64,000 nucleotides of DNA from Luscinia megarhynchos. Lineage: Eukaryota; Chordata; Aves; Passeriformes; Turdidae. The stretch is taken from contig JAPFBE010000077.1 in assembly GCA_034336665.1 (NCBI GenBank), positions 123,967-187,966 of the forward strand, read 5' to 3'. Every line of letters starts with the position of its first letter. Positions within the stretch are counted from its first letter, which is position 1. The position numbers were made by a program, and so were the translations under genes. This document shows positions 34,927 through 46,715 of this stretch, one piece after another. The notes under the pieces are model-generated. The model worked only from the letters and a program-made list of their open reading frames with translations. It made no database searches and was not told the DNA's origin.

Positions 34927-35083
34927 CTTGAGGGCACTCGGGGCTCGAGGGCGGGCCCGTGTCCATCAGGATGAGGCGCTTCCAGGTAGATCTCGATGGA
35001 GAGGATTTGAGGAGGCTGAGCAGGCGCGAGGTCCCGCAGGGGAGCCTTGAGCACGCTGCTGCGCCCAAACTACGTTCACCTGC
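34927..35083 (-). CDS. SIPA1L3: SIPA1L3-like exon, frameshifted (KRLILMD region)
   Basis: Pieces in different frames match the family block ending ...LRDL..SP..SKSSIE.DLKKLI.MD...: LKAPLRDLAPAQ, then SIEIYLE, then KRLILMDTGPPSSPECPQ, and finally a frame with SALK that would join PLQRTLSDES at phase 0. The donor is GTGTGA (34926-34921). The acceptor is CCCCAG (35089-35084), or GCAG four bases further in. No single frame is both open and correctly phased, so at least two indels are present. The acceptor region and first ~20 nt are repeated eight times in the upstream intron. It is unclear whether the damage is real or a consensus error. Confidence 0.72.
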
Positions 35084-37800
35084 CTGGGGAAATTCCAGAA
35101 AATTCCAGGAATTCTGAACAAAGATCACAAAAATTCCATGAAAATCCGCTAGAAATTCATCACATTCATCGAAATTCATCGAAAATCCCATAAAAATCCC
35201 CAAATCCCTGGAGCCGTGGCTGCCGAACCACGTTCACCTGCCTGGGGCACAAATTCCATAAATTCAGGAATTCTTAACAAAATTCCTATAAAAACCCATG
35301 AAAAACAAAAAATCCCATGAAAATCCCGTTAAAATTCATCCAAAGTTCGAAAGTCAAAAAATCCCCAAATCCAGAGCCATAGCCTAACCACGTTCACCTC
35401 GAAAATTCCAAGCTCAGGAATTCTTAACAAAATCACCAAAAATTCTATGAAAAGACAAATCCCTGAAAGACATCCCATGAAAATCCCGTTAAAATTCATC
35501 AAATCCCACAAATGTCCCCAAATCCGGGCCGTGGCTGCTAACAGTTCACCTGCCTGGGGACAGGAATCCATGGAATTCATGGAAAATTCAACAGAAATCC
35601 CAAAAACCCATGAAAAAACAAAAATCCCATGAAAATCGTTAAAAATTCATCAAAATTCGCCAAATCCCACAAAAATCTGAGCAGACACGGCTGAAAATTC
35701 GTGGGATTCCAGAAAATTCCTATAAAAACTCATGAAAAAACAAATCCCATAAAATCCCCGTTAAAATTCATCCAAAAATTCACGCTGCTGATCCCTATCC
35801 CAGACATCGACTTGGCGGAACCACGTTCACCTGCCTGGGGACAGGAATCCATGGAATTCATGGAAAATTCCAACAAAATCCCCAAAAACCCATGAAAAAA
35901 CAAAAAAATCCCATAAAATTCTAAAAATCATTTGGGGATTCCAGGAATTCAAAAATATCATGGAAAATAATTCAAAAATCCCCAAAAAATCCCATAAAAA
36001 TCAGCGTTAAAAATTCATTAAAATCACATTAAAAATTCCCATTAAAAATCCCATTAAAATTCGATTTAAAATCCCATTAAAGTCCATAAAAATTCCCATT
36101 AAAATTCCAAAAGTTTTCCATTAAAATTCATTTAAATCCCATAAAAATCCCCAAATCCCGGAGCCACGGCTTCCCCAACACGTTCACCTGCCTGGGGAGG
36201 GGGGAAATCCCAATAAAATCATTGGGAATTCAGGAATTCCAACAAAATCCCAAAAAATTCCATGAAAAATCAAAAAAATCCCATAAAAAGATCCCGTTAA
36301 AAATTCCTTCGAAATCCCCTTACAAATCCCATTAAAAATTTCCAGAAAAACCTCATTAGAATTCCATAAAAATCTATTAAAATTCTTGTAAAAATCCCAT
36401 TAAAATTTCATTAGAATCCCATTAAAAGTCCATTTACAATTCCAGAAAAAACCTCATTAAAATTGCATTAAAAATCCCATAAAAATCACATTAAAATTGT
36501 ATTAAAATTTCTATCAGCCCCTCTAAAATCCTGTAAAAAGTTCCATTAACATCACATTTAAAAATCCCATTAAAATTCCAGAGAAAACCTCATTAAAATT
36601 CCATTAAAGGTCCCATTAAAAACCCATTAAAATTTTTGTAAGAATCCCATTAAAATTCTATTAGAGACCCTATTAAAATTTCCATAAAAAGTCCCACTAA
36701 AAATCCTGTAAAATTCCATTAAAATCATATTAAAATTCCAGAAAGAAAACCTTATTAAAATTCCATAGAAATCTATTAAAGTCCCATTAGAATTCCATAA
36801 AATCCCATTAAAACTCCATAAAATGCCATTAAAATTTCCATTAAAAATTCATTTAAATCCATAAAATCCCACAAATCCAGACTGCTGCTGCTCCCACCAC
36901 GTTCACCTGCCTGGGGAGGAATTCCAGAAAAATCATTGGGGTTCCAATAAAATCCCCAAAAATTCATGAAAAAACAAAAAATCTCATAAAATCCGTTAAA
37001 ATTCCATAAAAATCCCACTAAAACTCGCAGAAATTCCATTAAAATCGCTGTTAAAAATTCCATTAAAAATTCAATTGAAATCCCATTAAAATGTCATTAA
37101 AATTCCAATAAAATCACATTAAAATCCCATAAAATTCCCATAAAAATGCCATTAAAATCTCATTAAAATTCCAGAAAAACCTCATTAAAATTCCATAAAA
37201 ATCCCATTAAAATTCCCATTAAAAATTCCAGAAAAACCTCATTAAAATCACATTAAAAATCCCATTAAAGATGCTACTAAAAATCATCAAAATCCCATTA
37301 AAAGTCATAAAAATTCCATTAAATTCCATTAAAAATCCTATTAAAATTCCCATTAAAATCCCATTAGAGAAACTCGGTTAAAATTCCAGAAAACCTCATT
37401 AAAATTCCATTAAAATCCCATTAACATTCCATTAAATTCCCATAAAAATCCATTAAAATTCCATAAAAATCCATTAAAACCCACTAAAATCCCATTAAAA
37501 CCCGATTCAAATTCCCACTAAAGATCCTATAAAGGATTCCATTATAATCCCTTTAAAATTCTCATTAAAATTCCAGAAAAAACCTCATTAAAATGCCATA
37601 AAAGGTCCATAAAATCCTAATAAATTCCATTAAAATCCACTAAAAGATTCCTATAAAATTCCCATTAAAATTCCATTAAAATCCATAAAATTTCATTAAA
37701 ATTCCATTTCAAATTCCCATTAAAATCATATGTTGCCTCAACACCTTCACCTACCTGAGGACACAAATTCCATTGAAATCCCAAAACAATCCCAGGGAAA
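35084..37800. repeat. AT-rich CATTAAAATTCCA array with eight acceptor-edge copies
   Basis: Tandem AATCCCATTAAAATTCCATA units of about 10-20 bp. Embedded at about 35072 (true edge), 35229, 35388 (partial), 35545 (partial), 35820, 36177, 36898 and 37738 (diverged) are copies of CCACGTTCACCTGCCTGGGG. On the - strand this is CCCCAG, GCAG and the first bases of the exon (GTGAACGTGGTT). Copies nearest the exon are closest together. Confidence 0.93.
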
Positions 37801-39005
37801 AAAAGAATCCACACAAATCCATCAAAATCAAATTAAGAAATTCCATCCAAAAATCCCAGAAAAACCCATTTCCACCAAAATCTCATTTTTTACCCCAAAT
37901 CCATCCCCAGAATTCCCATTTTTGGATCCCAAATCCCAAAGATTTCCTTCCCCCAATTCCCAAATTTTCCCCAATTCCCATTTTTGGATCCCAAATCCCA
38001 AATTTTCCCTCCCCAAATCCCAAATCCCAATTTTGCCCCCAAATCCAAATTTTTCCCCCACAAATTCTTTTTTCTGGATCCCAAATCCCAAATTTTTCCC
38101 TCCCAAATTCCCATTTTTTTTAGCCCAAATTCCCATTTTTCCCCCAAATCCCAAATTTTTCTCCTCTCAAATCCGACTTTTTTGATCTCAAATTCATTTT
38201 TGATCCCAATTCCCATTTTCCAATCCCAAATCCCAATTTTTTCCAATCCCCAAATCCCAATTTTTCCCTCAAATCCCAAATTTTTCCATCCCCAAATCCC
38301 AAATTTCATTTTCCAAATTCCAATTTTTTCCCTCAAATCCCAAAATTTTTTCCCCCTCCCAAATCCCAATTTTTTTACCCCAATTCCCATTTTTTTTCTC
38401 CCAAATTTCCCTCCCAAATCCCCTTTTTTTTGGATCCCAATTCCCATTTTTTCCAACCCCAATTCCCATTTTTTATCCCAAATCCCATTTTTTTCTACCC
38501 CCAAATACCAAATTTCCTCTTCCAAATCCCAATTTTTTTCCCTCAGATCCCAAATTTCCCTCCCAAAATCCCATTTTAGGTCCCAATTCCCATTTTTTCC
38601 AATCCCAAATCCCAATTTTTCCCTCAAATCCCAAATTTTTCCATCCCCAAATCCCAAATTTCATTTTCCAAATCCCAATTTTTTCCCTCAAATCCCAAAT
38701 TTTTTCCCTCCCAAATCCCATTTTTTTTTACCCCAATTCCCATTTTTTCTCCCACATTTCCCTCCCGAAATCCCTTTTTTGGATCCCAATTCCCAAATTT
38801 CCCCTCCCAAATCCCATTTTCTCCCTCCCAAATCCCAAATTTCCCTCCCAAATCCCATTTTTCTCTCCCTTACCCCATTTTTTTTGAAACCCCAATTCCC
38901 ATTTTTTCTCCCCCCCAAATCCCTTTTTTTGGATCCCAATTCCCAAATTTTTCCCCTCCCAAAATCCCAAAATCTCCCCAAATTTCCCCCAAATTTTCCC
39001 CAATT
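37801..39005. repeat. CCCAAATCCCAATTTTTTCC intron array
   Basis: C/T-rich degenerate units of CCCAAATCCCAATTTTTCCC and GGATCCCAATTCCCATTTTT, with larger blocks of ~150-350 bp (TCCAATCCCAAATCCCAATT near 38220 and 38600). It ends at the donor of a candidate exon at 39016. No coding signal was found. Confidence 0.9.
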
Positions 39006-39015
39006 TCTCACTCAC

Positions 39016-39204
39016 GTTTTGCTCTCCGGGGCTCGTCCTGAGCCTCCAGCCCTGGCCCCGCCCCAGCCTGCTGCCCCAGCCTCGGCCCAGGCCCTGCCCC
39101 CCGGCCCAAGCCCCTGCCCCCTGCCCCCTGCCCTCGGCCCCCTAGGCTTTGGCTCTGCAGGGAACGTGGGGAAGGATTTAGGGAACCAGCATGACAGCTG
39201 GGAC
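39016..39204 (-). CDS. Candidate SIPA1L3-like exon, GC-rich and low complexity
   Basis: An island of GC-rich sequence flanked by GTGAGT (39015-39010) on the 3' side and two possible acceptors, CCCCAG|GTCCCAGCTG at 39204 and CCCTGCAG|AGCC at 39154. From 39154 one frame is open and reads SQSLGGRGQGAGG...LEAQDEPRRAK; another gives PKPRGPRAGG...APESK. I cannot match it to a specific SIPA1L segment. Its position fits the low-complexity stretch between PLWHVP and KRLILMD. The acceptor sequence between the two AG sites is repeated in the upstream intron, supporting the view that this is an exon edge like the others. Confidence 0.4.
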
Positions 39205-42200
39205 CTGGGGAGAGAAAAGAAAGAAAAAATCAGAATTTTGTAAAAAAATTAAAAATATTTTCCAATAAAATTTCTGTTAGGATTTTCTTTAGGTAAAGGG
39301 AAATTTTTAGGAAAAAATTGGGAGTTTTAGGAAAAAATTGGCGTTTTAGCATACTTAAAATTCGAATTTTTTAGCTAAAAATTTGGGAATTTTTAACTAA
39401 AAATTTGGGAATTTTAACAAGAAACCCCAGGAATTGATAGGGAAAAAATGAGGATTTTTAGGAAAAAATTGAGAATTTTGTAGAAAAATTGGGAATTTTA
39501 CATATGGGAATTTTAAGCAAAAATGGAATTTTTTAGGAAAAAATCGGGAATTTTTAACTAAAAATTTGGGAATTTTAACAAAAAACTCCAGGAATTTATG
39601 AGAAAAAAAAGGTAATTTTTTGTTTTTAATGGGAATTTTAAGAGAAAAATTAAGAATTCTGGGCTCTGCCAGGGAAGGATTTGGGAACCGATGCTGACAG
39701 CTGGGACCTGGGGAGGAAAAAAGAAAAAGGGAAAAAATCAGAATTTTTGTAAAAAATTAAAATGTTTACAAATAAAAATTTCTGTTAGAATTTTTAGAAA
39801 AAAGAAATTTTTTAGGATTGGGAGTTTTTAACTAGGTAAAATTGCGAATTTTTAGCCAAAAATTTGAAATTTTTAACTAAAAATTAGAGGGAGTTTTCAA
39901 CAAGAAACCCCAGGGAATTTATAGAGAAAAAAATGAGGATTTTAGAGATAGTGAATTTTTAGCAAAAACAAATTAAATTTTACAGCAAAAAATGGGAATT
40001 TTACAGGGAATTTTTAGGAAAAACATCGTGGAATTTTTCTAAACAAAAGAAATTTGGGAATTTTAACAAAAAACAAAAGTCCCAGGAATTTATGGTAGGA
40101 AAATAATAGGAATTTTAAGAGAAAAATTGGGAATATCTGGCTCTGCCAGAGAGGAAGGATTTGGGGAACCGTAGCCCGACAGCTGGGACCTGGGGGAGGA
40201 AAAAAATCAGAATTTTTTGTAAAAAAATAAAAATGTTTTCCAATAAAATTTCTGTTAGAATTTTTTAGAAAAAATGGGAATTTTTAGGCATGATTAGGAG
40301 TTTTAGGAAAAATTGGGAGGTTTTTAAGCATAAAATTCCAAATTTGTAGCCAAAATTTGGGAATTTTTAACTAAAAATTTAGGGAATTTTAACAAGAAAC
40401 CCCAGGAACTGATAGGGAAAAAAAATGAGGATTTTTGAGGAAAAAATTGGAATTTTTAGAAAAATTTGGAATTCTTTATTAAAAAGCATAATTTTATGAA
40501 ACATGGAAAGCTTTTAGGGAAAAAATTGGGCATTTTAAAGAAAATTCCTAATTTTTGAACACACACTTCGCACTTTCTAACTAAAAAGATTTGGAATTTC
40601 TAACAAAGCAGCAGGAATTTATAGAGACGGGATTTTTTGGAAGAAAAAATGGGAAGCTTTTTGGAAAGAAAAAAATTGGGAATTTTAAGCAGGGGAATTT
40701 TAAGCAAAAAGGGAATTCTTTAGGAAAAGCATCGGGAATTTTTAAACAAAATTTGGGAATTTTAACAAAAAATCCCAGGAATTTATAGAAATTTTTTTTT
40801 TTTTTTTTAAAAAGGAATTTTAAGGAGAAAAATTGGGAATATTGGCTCTGCCAGGAAGGATTTCGAACCCGGCATCAGACAGCTGGGACCTGGGAGGAAA
40901 AAAGGGAAAAAAATCAAATTCTTTGTAAAAAATATGTTTCTTTCAAATAAAATTTCTGTTAGAATTTTTTAGAAAAAATTTTTAGGAAAAAAAATTAGGG
41001 AGTTTTTAGGAAAAAATTGGGAGGTTTTGACCACAAAGAGTTTCCAAATTTAGGAAGCTAAAAATTAGAATTTTTAACCAAAAAATTTGGGAATTTTAAC
41101 AAGAAACCCCAGGAGATTGATAGGGAAAAAAATGAGGACTTTTTAGGATTAGGAAAATTTCTTTTAGAAAAAATTTAGAATTTTAGGTATGAATTTTAGG
41201 AAAAAATTAGGGGAGTTTTAGGGAAAAATTGGGCATGATCATAAAAAATTCCTAATTTTTAAATAAAAAAATCAGTGATTTTAACTAAAAATTTGGGAAT
41301 CTTTTAACAAACAACCCAGGGAATTTATAGAGAAAAATGAGGATTTTTTGGAAAAAAAATGGGAAGTTTGGGAAAAAAATTAGGGAATTTTAAGCAAAAA
41401 AGGGGGAATTTTTTACAGAGGGATTTTAGAAAATACATCGGAATTTTTAACCAAAAATTTGGGAATTTTGAACAAAAAGCCCAGGGAATTTATAGGAAAA
41501 AAATGTTGTTTTTTTAATGGGAATTTTAAGAGAAAAATTGGGAATTTTGGCTCTGCCAGGAAGGATTGGGAACCGACTTGCACTGCTGGGACCTGGAGGG
41601 GTGGAAAAAGAGAAAAATCAGAATTTTTATTAAAAAAATTAGAATGTTTTACATTAAATAAGAGTTTTAGAAAAAAGTTAGGAGTTTCTCACAAAAGAAA
41701 ATTGGGAATTTTTAAGCAAAAAAATGGGAATTTTAGGAAAAAGTTAAAAGTTTTAACTAAAAATTTAGTGGATTTTAGCCAAATATTTGGGAATTTTAAC
41801 CAAAAAACCCTCAGAATTTTAAGAAAAAGTACTCCCAGAATTTTTTAAGAGAAAATTAGGGATTTTTAAGAAAAAAAATTGGGAATTTTTAGGGAAAAAA
41901 TCCGGGAGTTTTTAATCAGCAAAAATTACATATTTTTAGCTCAAAATTTTGAGAATTTTATTTAAAAAAAGCCCCAGGAATTTATAGGAAAAAAATGAGG
42001 ATTTTTAGGAAAAAAATTGGGAATTTTAAGCAAAAAATGGAAACTTTTAGGAAAAAAAATGGGAATATTTAGAAAAATTAGGAATTTTTAAGCAAAAATT
42101 GTGAATTTTTAAGCAAAAAGAAATTTGGGAATTTTTAACAAAAAAGACCCAAGAGTTTTTAGAAAAAAAAGAGAATTGTTAGGGAAAAAATTGAAGTTTT

Positions 42201-42990
42201 TAGAAGAAAAAAACTGGGAGTTTTCACAAAAAAATTGTGAATTTTTAAGCAAAAAAATGGGAATTTTTAGGAAAAAATCTGAAGTTTTTAACTGAAAAAT
42301 TGCAAATTTTAGACAAAAATTTGGGAATTTTAACCAAAAATTTGGGGAGTTTTATGAAAAAAGCCCCAGGAATTTATAGGAGAAAAAATGAGGATTTTTT
42401 AGGAAAAAACGATGGAATTTTTAGATTGGGAAAATTTTAAGCAAAAAAATGGGAACTTTTACAAAAGCAAAAAAAGGGAATTTTTAAAGCAAAAAAAGTG
42501 AATTTTAACCAAAAACTTGGGAATTTTAACAAAAAAATGCCCGGTTATTTATAGAAAAAAAAGAAGATTTTTGGGAAAAAAAGGATATTTTTAGGGCCAA
42601 AAATTGGGAATTTTAGAAAAATTGCAAATTTTTTAAGCAAAAAATGGGAATTTTTAAGCAGAAAAATAGGAATTTTAACCAAATTTTGGGAATATGAACA
42701 AAAAAAGCCCCGGTTATTTATAGAAAAAAAATGAGGATTTTGGAAAAAAAAGGATATTTTTAGGCAAAAAAATTGTGAATTTTTAAGCAAAAAATGGGAA
42801 TTTTTAGGAAAAAAAATGGGAATTTTTAAGGAAAAAAAATGGGAATTTGATGAAAAAAAAGCCCCAGGAATTTATAGGAAAAAATGAGGAGTTTTTTGGA
42901 ACGGGGATTTTTTAAAAAAATGGGAATTTTAACAGAGAAAAATTGGGAATTTTGGCTCTGCTGGGAATTTGAGGCCTGAAATGGAAAAAA
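39205..42990. repeat. GGGAATTTTTAGGAAAAAAT array with acceptor-edge copies
   Basis: AT-rich units of TTGGGAATTTTTAGGAAAAA and CCCAGGAATTTATAGGAAAA. Every 480-1400 bp it contains a copy of GGCTCTGCCAGGGAAGGATT followed by GGGAACCG...GACAGCTGGGACCTGGGGA, the reverse complement of the double-acceptor edge of the candidate exon at 39154-39204. Copies are near 39660, 40140, 40846, 41549 and 42952 (decayed). The full period is thus about 480-700 bp, with the last longer. Confidence 0.9.
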
Positions 42991-44580
42991 TAAAAAAAAT
43001 TGAAAAATTTTTATTAAAAAAAATTGAAAATTAAAAATTAAAAAATTTGGGGGGAATTTTTAAGCAGAAAAATGGGAAAATTTAGTAAAAACATGGGGAT
43101 TTTTTAAACAAAAAAATTCTGCATTTTTCAATAAATAAATTGGAATTTCTTTAAACAATAAATTCCAGAGAATTTTTACTGAAAAAAAATTCAGAATTTT
43201 TAGAAAAAAAATTGGAAATTTTTAGAAAAAGAATTGGAACTTTTAGAAAAAAAATTGGGAGTTTTAAACACAAAATTTGGGAAATTTTAACAAAAATTTA
43301 AGATTTTAATTTAAAAAAAACTCAGGAATTTTTTTTAAATATTGAGGATTTTTAGAAAGAAAAAAGAAATTTTAGGAAAAAAAATCAGAATTTTTTTTAT
43401 CAAGAACATGGGAAAAAAATAAATTAACCAAAAAAAGAGAATTTTTTAACTGAAAAAATTATGAATTTTAACAAAAAGCAAAAAACCAGAAATTTAAAGA
43501 AGAAACTGAATTTTATTAAAAAACAGGAATTTTAACCCAAAAAATTCGGGGAATTTTGAAAAAAAAAGGGAAAAAGGGAATTTTTAGAAAAATGAGAATT
43601 TTAACAAAAAAAATGGGAATTTTTAGAGGAGAAAAAAAGGAGTTTTTAACAGAAAAATTGGGAATTTTTCAAGCAGCAAAATTTTGGGAATTTTAACCAA
43701 AAATCAGCTGAAATTTTTAGGAAAAATTAAATATTTTTTTTTTTTAATATTAGGGAATTTTTAGGAAAATAAAATTGAGAATTTTAAACCAAAAATAGGA
43801 GAATTTGAACAGAAAAGAATTGGGAATTTTAATCAGAAAATGGAATTTTAATAACAGAAATTGGGAATTTTAACGAAAAAATGGAAAATTTAACAATAAA
43901 AAATTGGGAATTTTAACAAGAAAAAAGGAATTTTTTAAAAAAGAAAATTTTAGGAACGAAAAACGGGAATAATAACCAAGAAATGGGAATTTTCACAAAA
44001 AATGGGAATTTTTACCAAAAATGGGGATTTTAACACCAAAAAAAGGAAATTTTAACCTAAAATGGGAATTTTACCCAAAAATTGGGATTTTAATCAGAAA
44101 AAAGAATTTTAACCAAGAAAGGGAATTTTAACCAAAAAAGGGAATTTTTTAACCAAAAAAGGGAATTTTAACCAAAAATGGAAATTTTAGCCAAAAATGA
44201 AAATTTTAACCAAAAAAGGGAATTTTTTAACCAAAAATGGGAATTTTAACCAAAAATTGGAATTTTAACATCAGAAAAAGAGAAATTTGAACCAAAAATT
44301 GGAATTTTAATCAAATACAGAAAATTTTACCAAAAACGAGAATTTTAACCAAGAAAGGGAATTTTAACACCAAAAAAAGGGAATTTTAACCAAAAGTTGG
44401 GATTTTAATCAGAAAAAGGAATTTTTAACCAAAACTGGCAATTTTCTGCAAAAATTGGAATTTGAACCAAAAATTGGAATTTTAATCACATACGGAAAAT
44501 TTCACCAAAACCAAGAATTTTAACCAAAAAAGGAAATTTTAACACCAAAAAAAGGGAATTTTAACCAAAATTGGGATTTT
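42991..44580. repeat. GGGAATTTTAACCAAAAA array
   Basis: A continuation with a different monomer: GGGAATTTTAACCAAAAAAG and AAATTGGGAATTTTAACAAA, about 17-20 bp, increasingly regular toward 44000-44580. It is AT-rich on both strands. No exon edge copy was seen in it. Confidence 0.9.
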
Positions 44581-44596
44581 TTCCCTCAAAACCCAC

Positions 44597-44825
44597 CTGG
44601 GCTGGGCGGGGCCAATCCCACAATTCCCTTACGCGATCCCAGAATTCCGGTGGGTCAATCCCAGAATCCTCTTTATGCCCTTCCCACAATTCCTTAAGTC
44701 AATCCCAGAGTTCCTCGCTTCCTTCCCACAATTCCTCAGGTCCTTCCCAGAATCCTTTATAGTCCATCCCACAATTCCTCATACAATCCCAGAATCCTTT
44801 GTGTCCCTTCCCAGAATCCTTTATG
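44597..44825. repeat. CAATCCCAGAATCCTTTATG minisatellite beside a candidate exon
   Basis: About ten units of 20-25 bp (CCCAGAATCCTTTATGCCCT, CCCACAATTCCTCAGGTC and similar). On the - strand these read AAAGGATTCTGGGAAGG. The right-most unit abuts the candidate exon at 44826-44902. A GTGGGT donor-like site lies at 44596-44591, so a 306-nt exon including the repeat is possible, but the in-phase frame meets a stop. Confidence 0.7.
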
Positions 44826-44902
44826 CCCTTGCCGCCATTCCAGGCCTCGGCCTCGCTGGAGGCGGAGCTGGAGAGGGGGGAGGGGCTGCAGGAGGGCGCG
44901 GC
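44826..44902 (-). CDS. Candidate SIPA1L3-like Ser/Pro-rich exon
   Basis: Behind a good acceptor (TCTGTTCCCGCAG, 44915-44903) the - strand reads AAPSCSPSPLSSSASSEAEA then WNGGKG before entering the minisatellite. Ser-rich blocks like this occur in SIPA1L proteins between the PLWH and TLSDES segments, but the match is compositional only. The 3' end is unclear: no GT donor is seen at the junction with the repeat. The coding assignment is tentative. Confidence 0.42.
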
Positions 44903-44909
44903 CTGCGGG

Positions 44910-45615
44910 AACAGAGGGGATTGTGGGAAATTGGGGATTTGGGGATTTGGGAATCTGGGGATTCTGGGAATTTGGGGATTTGGGATTCTGGGAATTCTGG
45001 GAATTTGGGGATTTGGGGATTTGGGATTCTGGGGAATTTTGGGAATTTGGGGATTTGGGAATTGGGGGATTTGGGATTCTGGGAGTTTGGGATTTGGGGA
45101 TTTGGGATTCTGGGAATTCTGGGAATTTGGGAATTCAGGAATTTGGGGATTTGGGGATTTGGGAATTCAGGAATTTGGGAATTTGGGGATTTGGGAATTC
45201 TGGGAATTTGGGGATTTTGGGAATTTGGGCATTTGGGAATTCAGAATTTGGGAATTTGGGGATTTGAGATTCTGGGACTTTGGGCATTTGGGAATTTGCA
45301 AATTTGGGATTCTGGGAATTTGGGGATTAGGGAATTTGGGGATTTGGGATTCTGGGACTTGGGGGCATTTGGGAATTTGGGATTCTGGGAATTTGGGAAT
45401 TTGGGGATTTGGGGATTTGTGATTCTGGGAATTTGGGATTCTGGGAATTTGGGGATTTGGGGATTCTGGGAATTTGGGAATTAGGGGATTTGGGGATTTG
45501 TGATTCTGGGAATTTGGGATTCTGGGAATTTGGGGATTTGGGGATTTGGGATTCTGGGAACTTGGGAATTTGAGATTTTGGGAATTTGGGGATTGTGGGA
45601 ATTTGGGAATTCCAG
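44910..45615. repeat. GGGAATTTGGGGATTTGGGA array
   Basis: A very regular 8-10 bp monomer, GGGAATTT, GGGGATTT or GGGATTCT, nearly C-free on the + strand. Switches abruptly at about 45615 to a C-rich array. Confidence 0.95.
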
Positions 45616-46715
45616 GAAAAGGCCAAATTCCAAAAACTCCCTAAAAAAATTCCCCCCAAGAATCCTGGAATTCCCAAAAAAATTCCCTGCAAAAAATCAC
45701 CCCCAAAAATACTGGAATTGCCAAAAATTCCCCAAAAAAATCCTGGAATTCCCCAAAAGATCCCCCCAAAAATTCTCCTAAAAATCCTGAATTCCCCCAA
45801 AATTCCCCCAAATATCTGGGTGGAATTTCCAAAAATCCCAAAAATTCCTCAAAAATCATGGAATTGGAAAAACCCAAGCAAACAAAAAGCAACCCTGAAT
45901 TACCAAAAAATTCTCGGAAATTTTCCCAAAAAATCATGGAATTCCCAAAGAAAAAATCCTGAATTCCCCCAAAAAATCCCCCAGAATTCAAAAGATTCCC
46001 CAAAAATTCCCCCAAAAATACCCTGGAATTCCCAAAGAAAATTCCCCCAAAAAATCCAGGAATTCCCAAAAATCCCCCAGAATTCCCAAAAAAATCCTGA
46101 ATTGGGAATTTTGAGAATTCTGGGAATTCCAGAAAATCCCAAATTCCAAAAAATTCTCAAAAAATCCCCCAAAAATCTGTGAATTCCCCCAAAAATCCTG
46201 AATTCCCTAAAAATCCCAAAAATTCCCCCAAAAATTCTGGAATTCCCAAAAATTTTTGAATTCTCAAAAAATCCCCAAAAACTCCTTGAATTTTCAAAAA
46301 TTCCCCAAAATTACTCCCTCAAAAAGTTCTGAATTCCTAAAAAATCCCTAAAGAAATTCCCTCCAAAAAAATCCTGGAATTGGGAAAAAGAACAAAACAA
46401 AAACCCCCTGAATTAACAAAAAATTCAAAAATTTTCCCAAAAATCCTGAATTCCCCAAAGAAAAATGCTGAAATTCTCAAAAAAATCCCCCAGACTCAAA
46501 ATCTCAATAATTCCCTCAAAAATCCCCTCAGGGACTCCCCAAAAATCCCTCGAATTCACAGAAATCCCTCAGGGATCCCCCAAAAATCTGGGAATTCTCA
46601 ATAATCCTGAATTCCCAGAAATCCCTAGAATTCTCCCAAAAATCTGAATTCCCAAAACCCCTCAAAGATTTTTCCCAGAATCCCCCAAACCCCTGAATCT
46701 CCCAAAAAATCATGA
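45616..46715. repeat. CCAAAAATCCTGGAATTCCC array
   Basis: Units of 20-25 bp, CCCCCAAAAATCCTGGAATT, with partial complementarity to the flanking G-rich blocks (44910-45615 and 46716 onward). It forms the middle of a G-rich/C-rich/G-rich strand alternation. No coding signal was seen. Confidence 0.92.

Noticed and set aside
32673..35203. Very long open frames (about 790-800 codons) on the - strand, Phe/Pro/His/Ser/Ile rich
   Set aside because: They result from the GGGGAAAT array having no stop codons in these frames. The peptide is purely periodic, and the frames run through two real exons and their splice sites.
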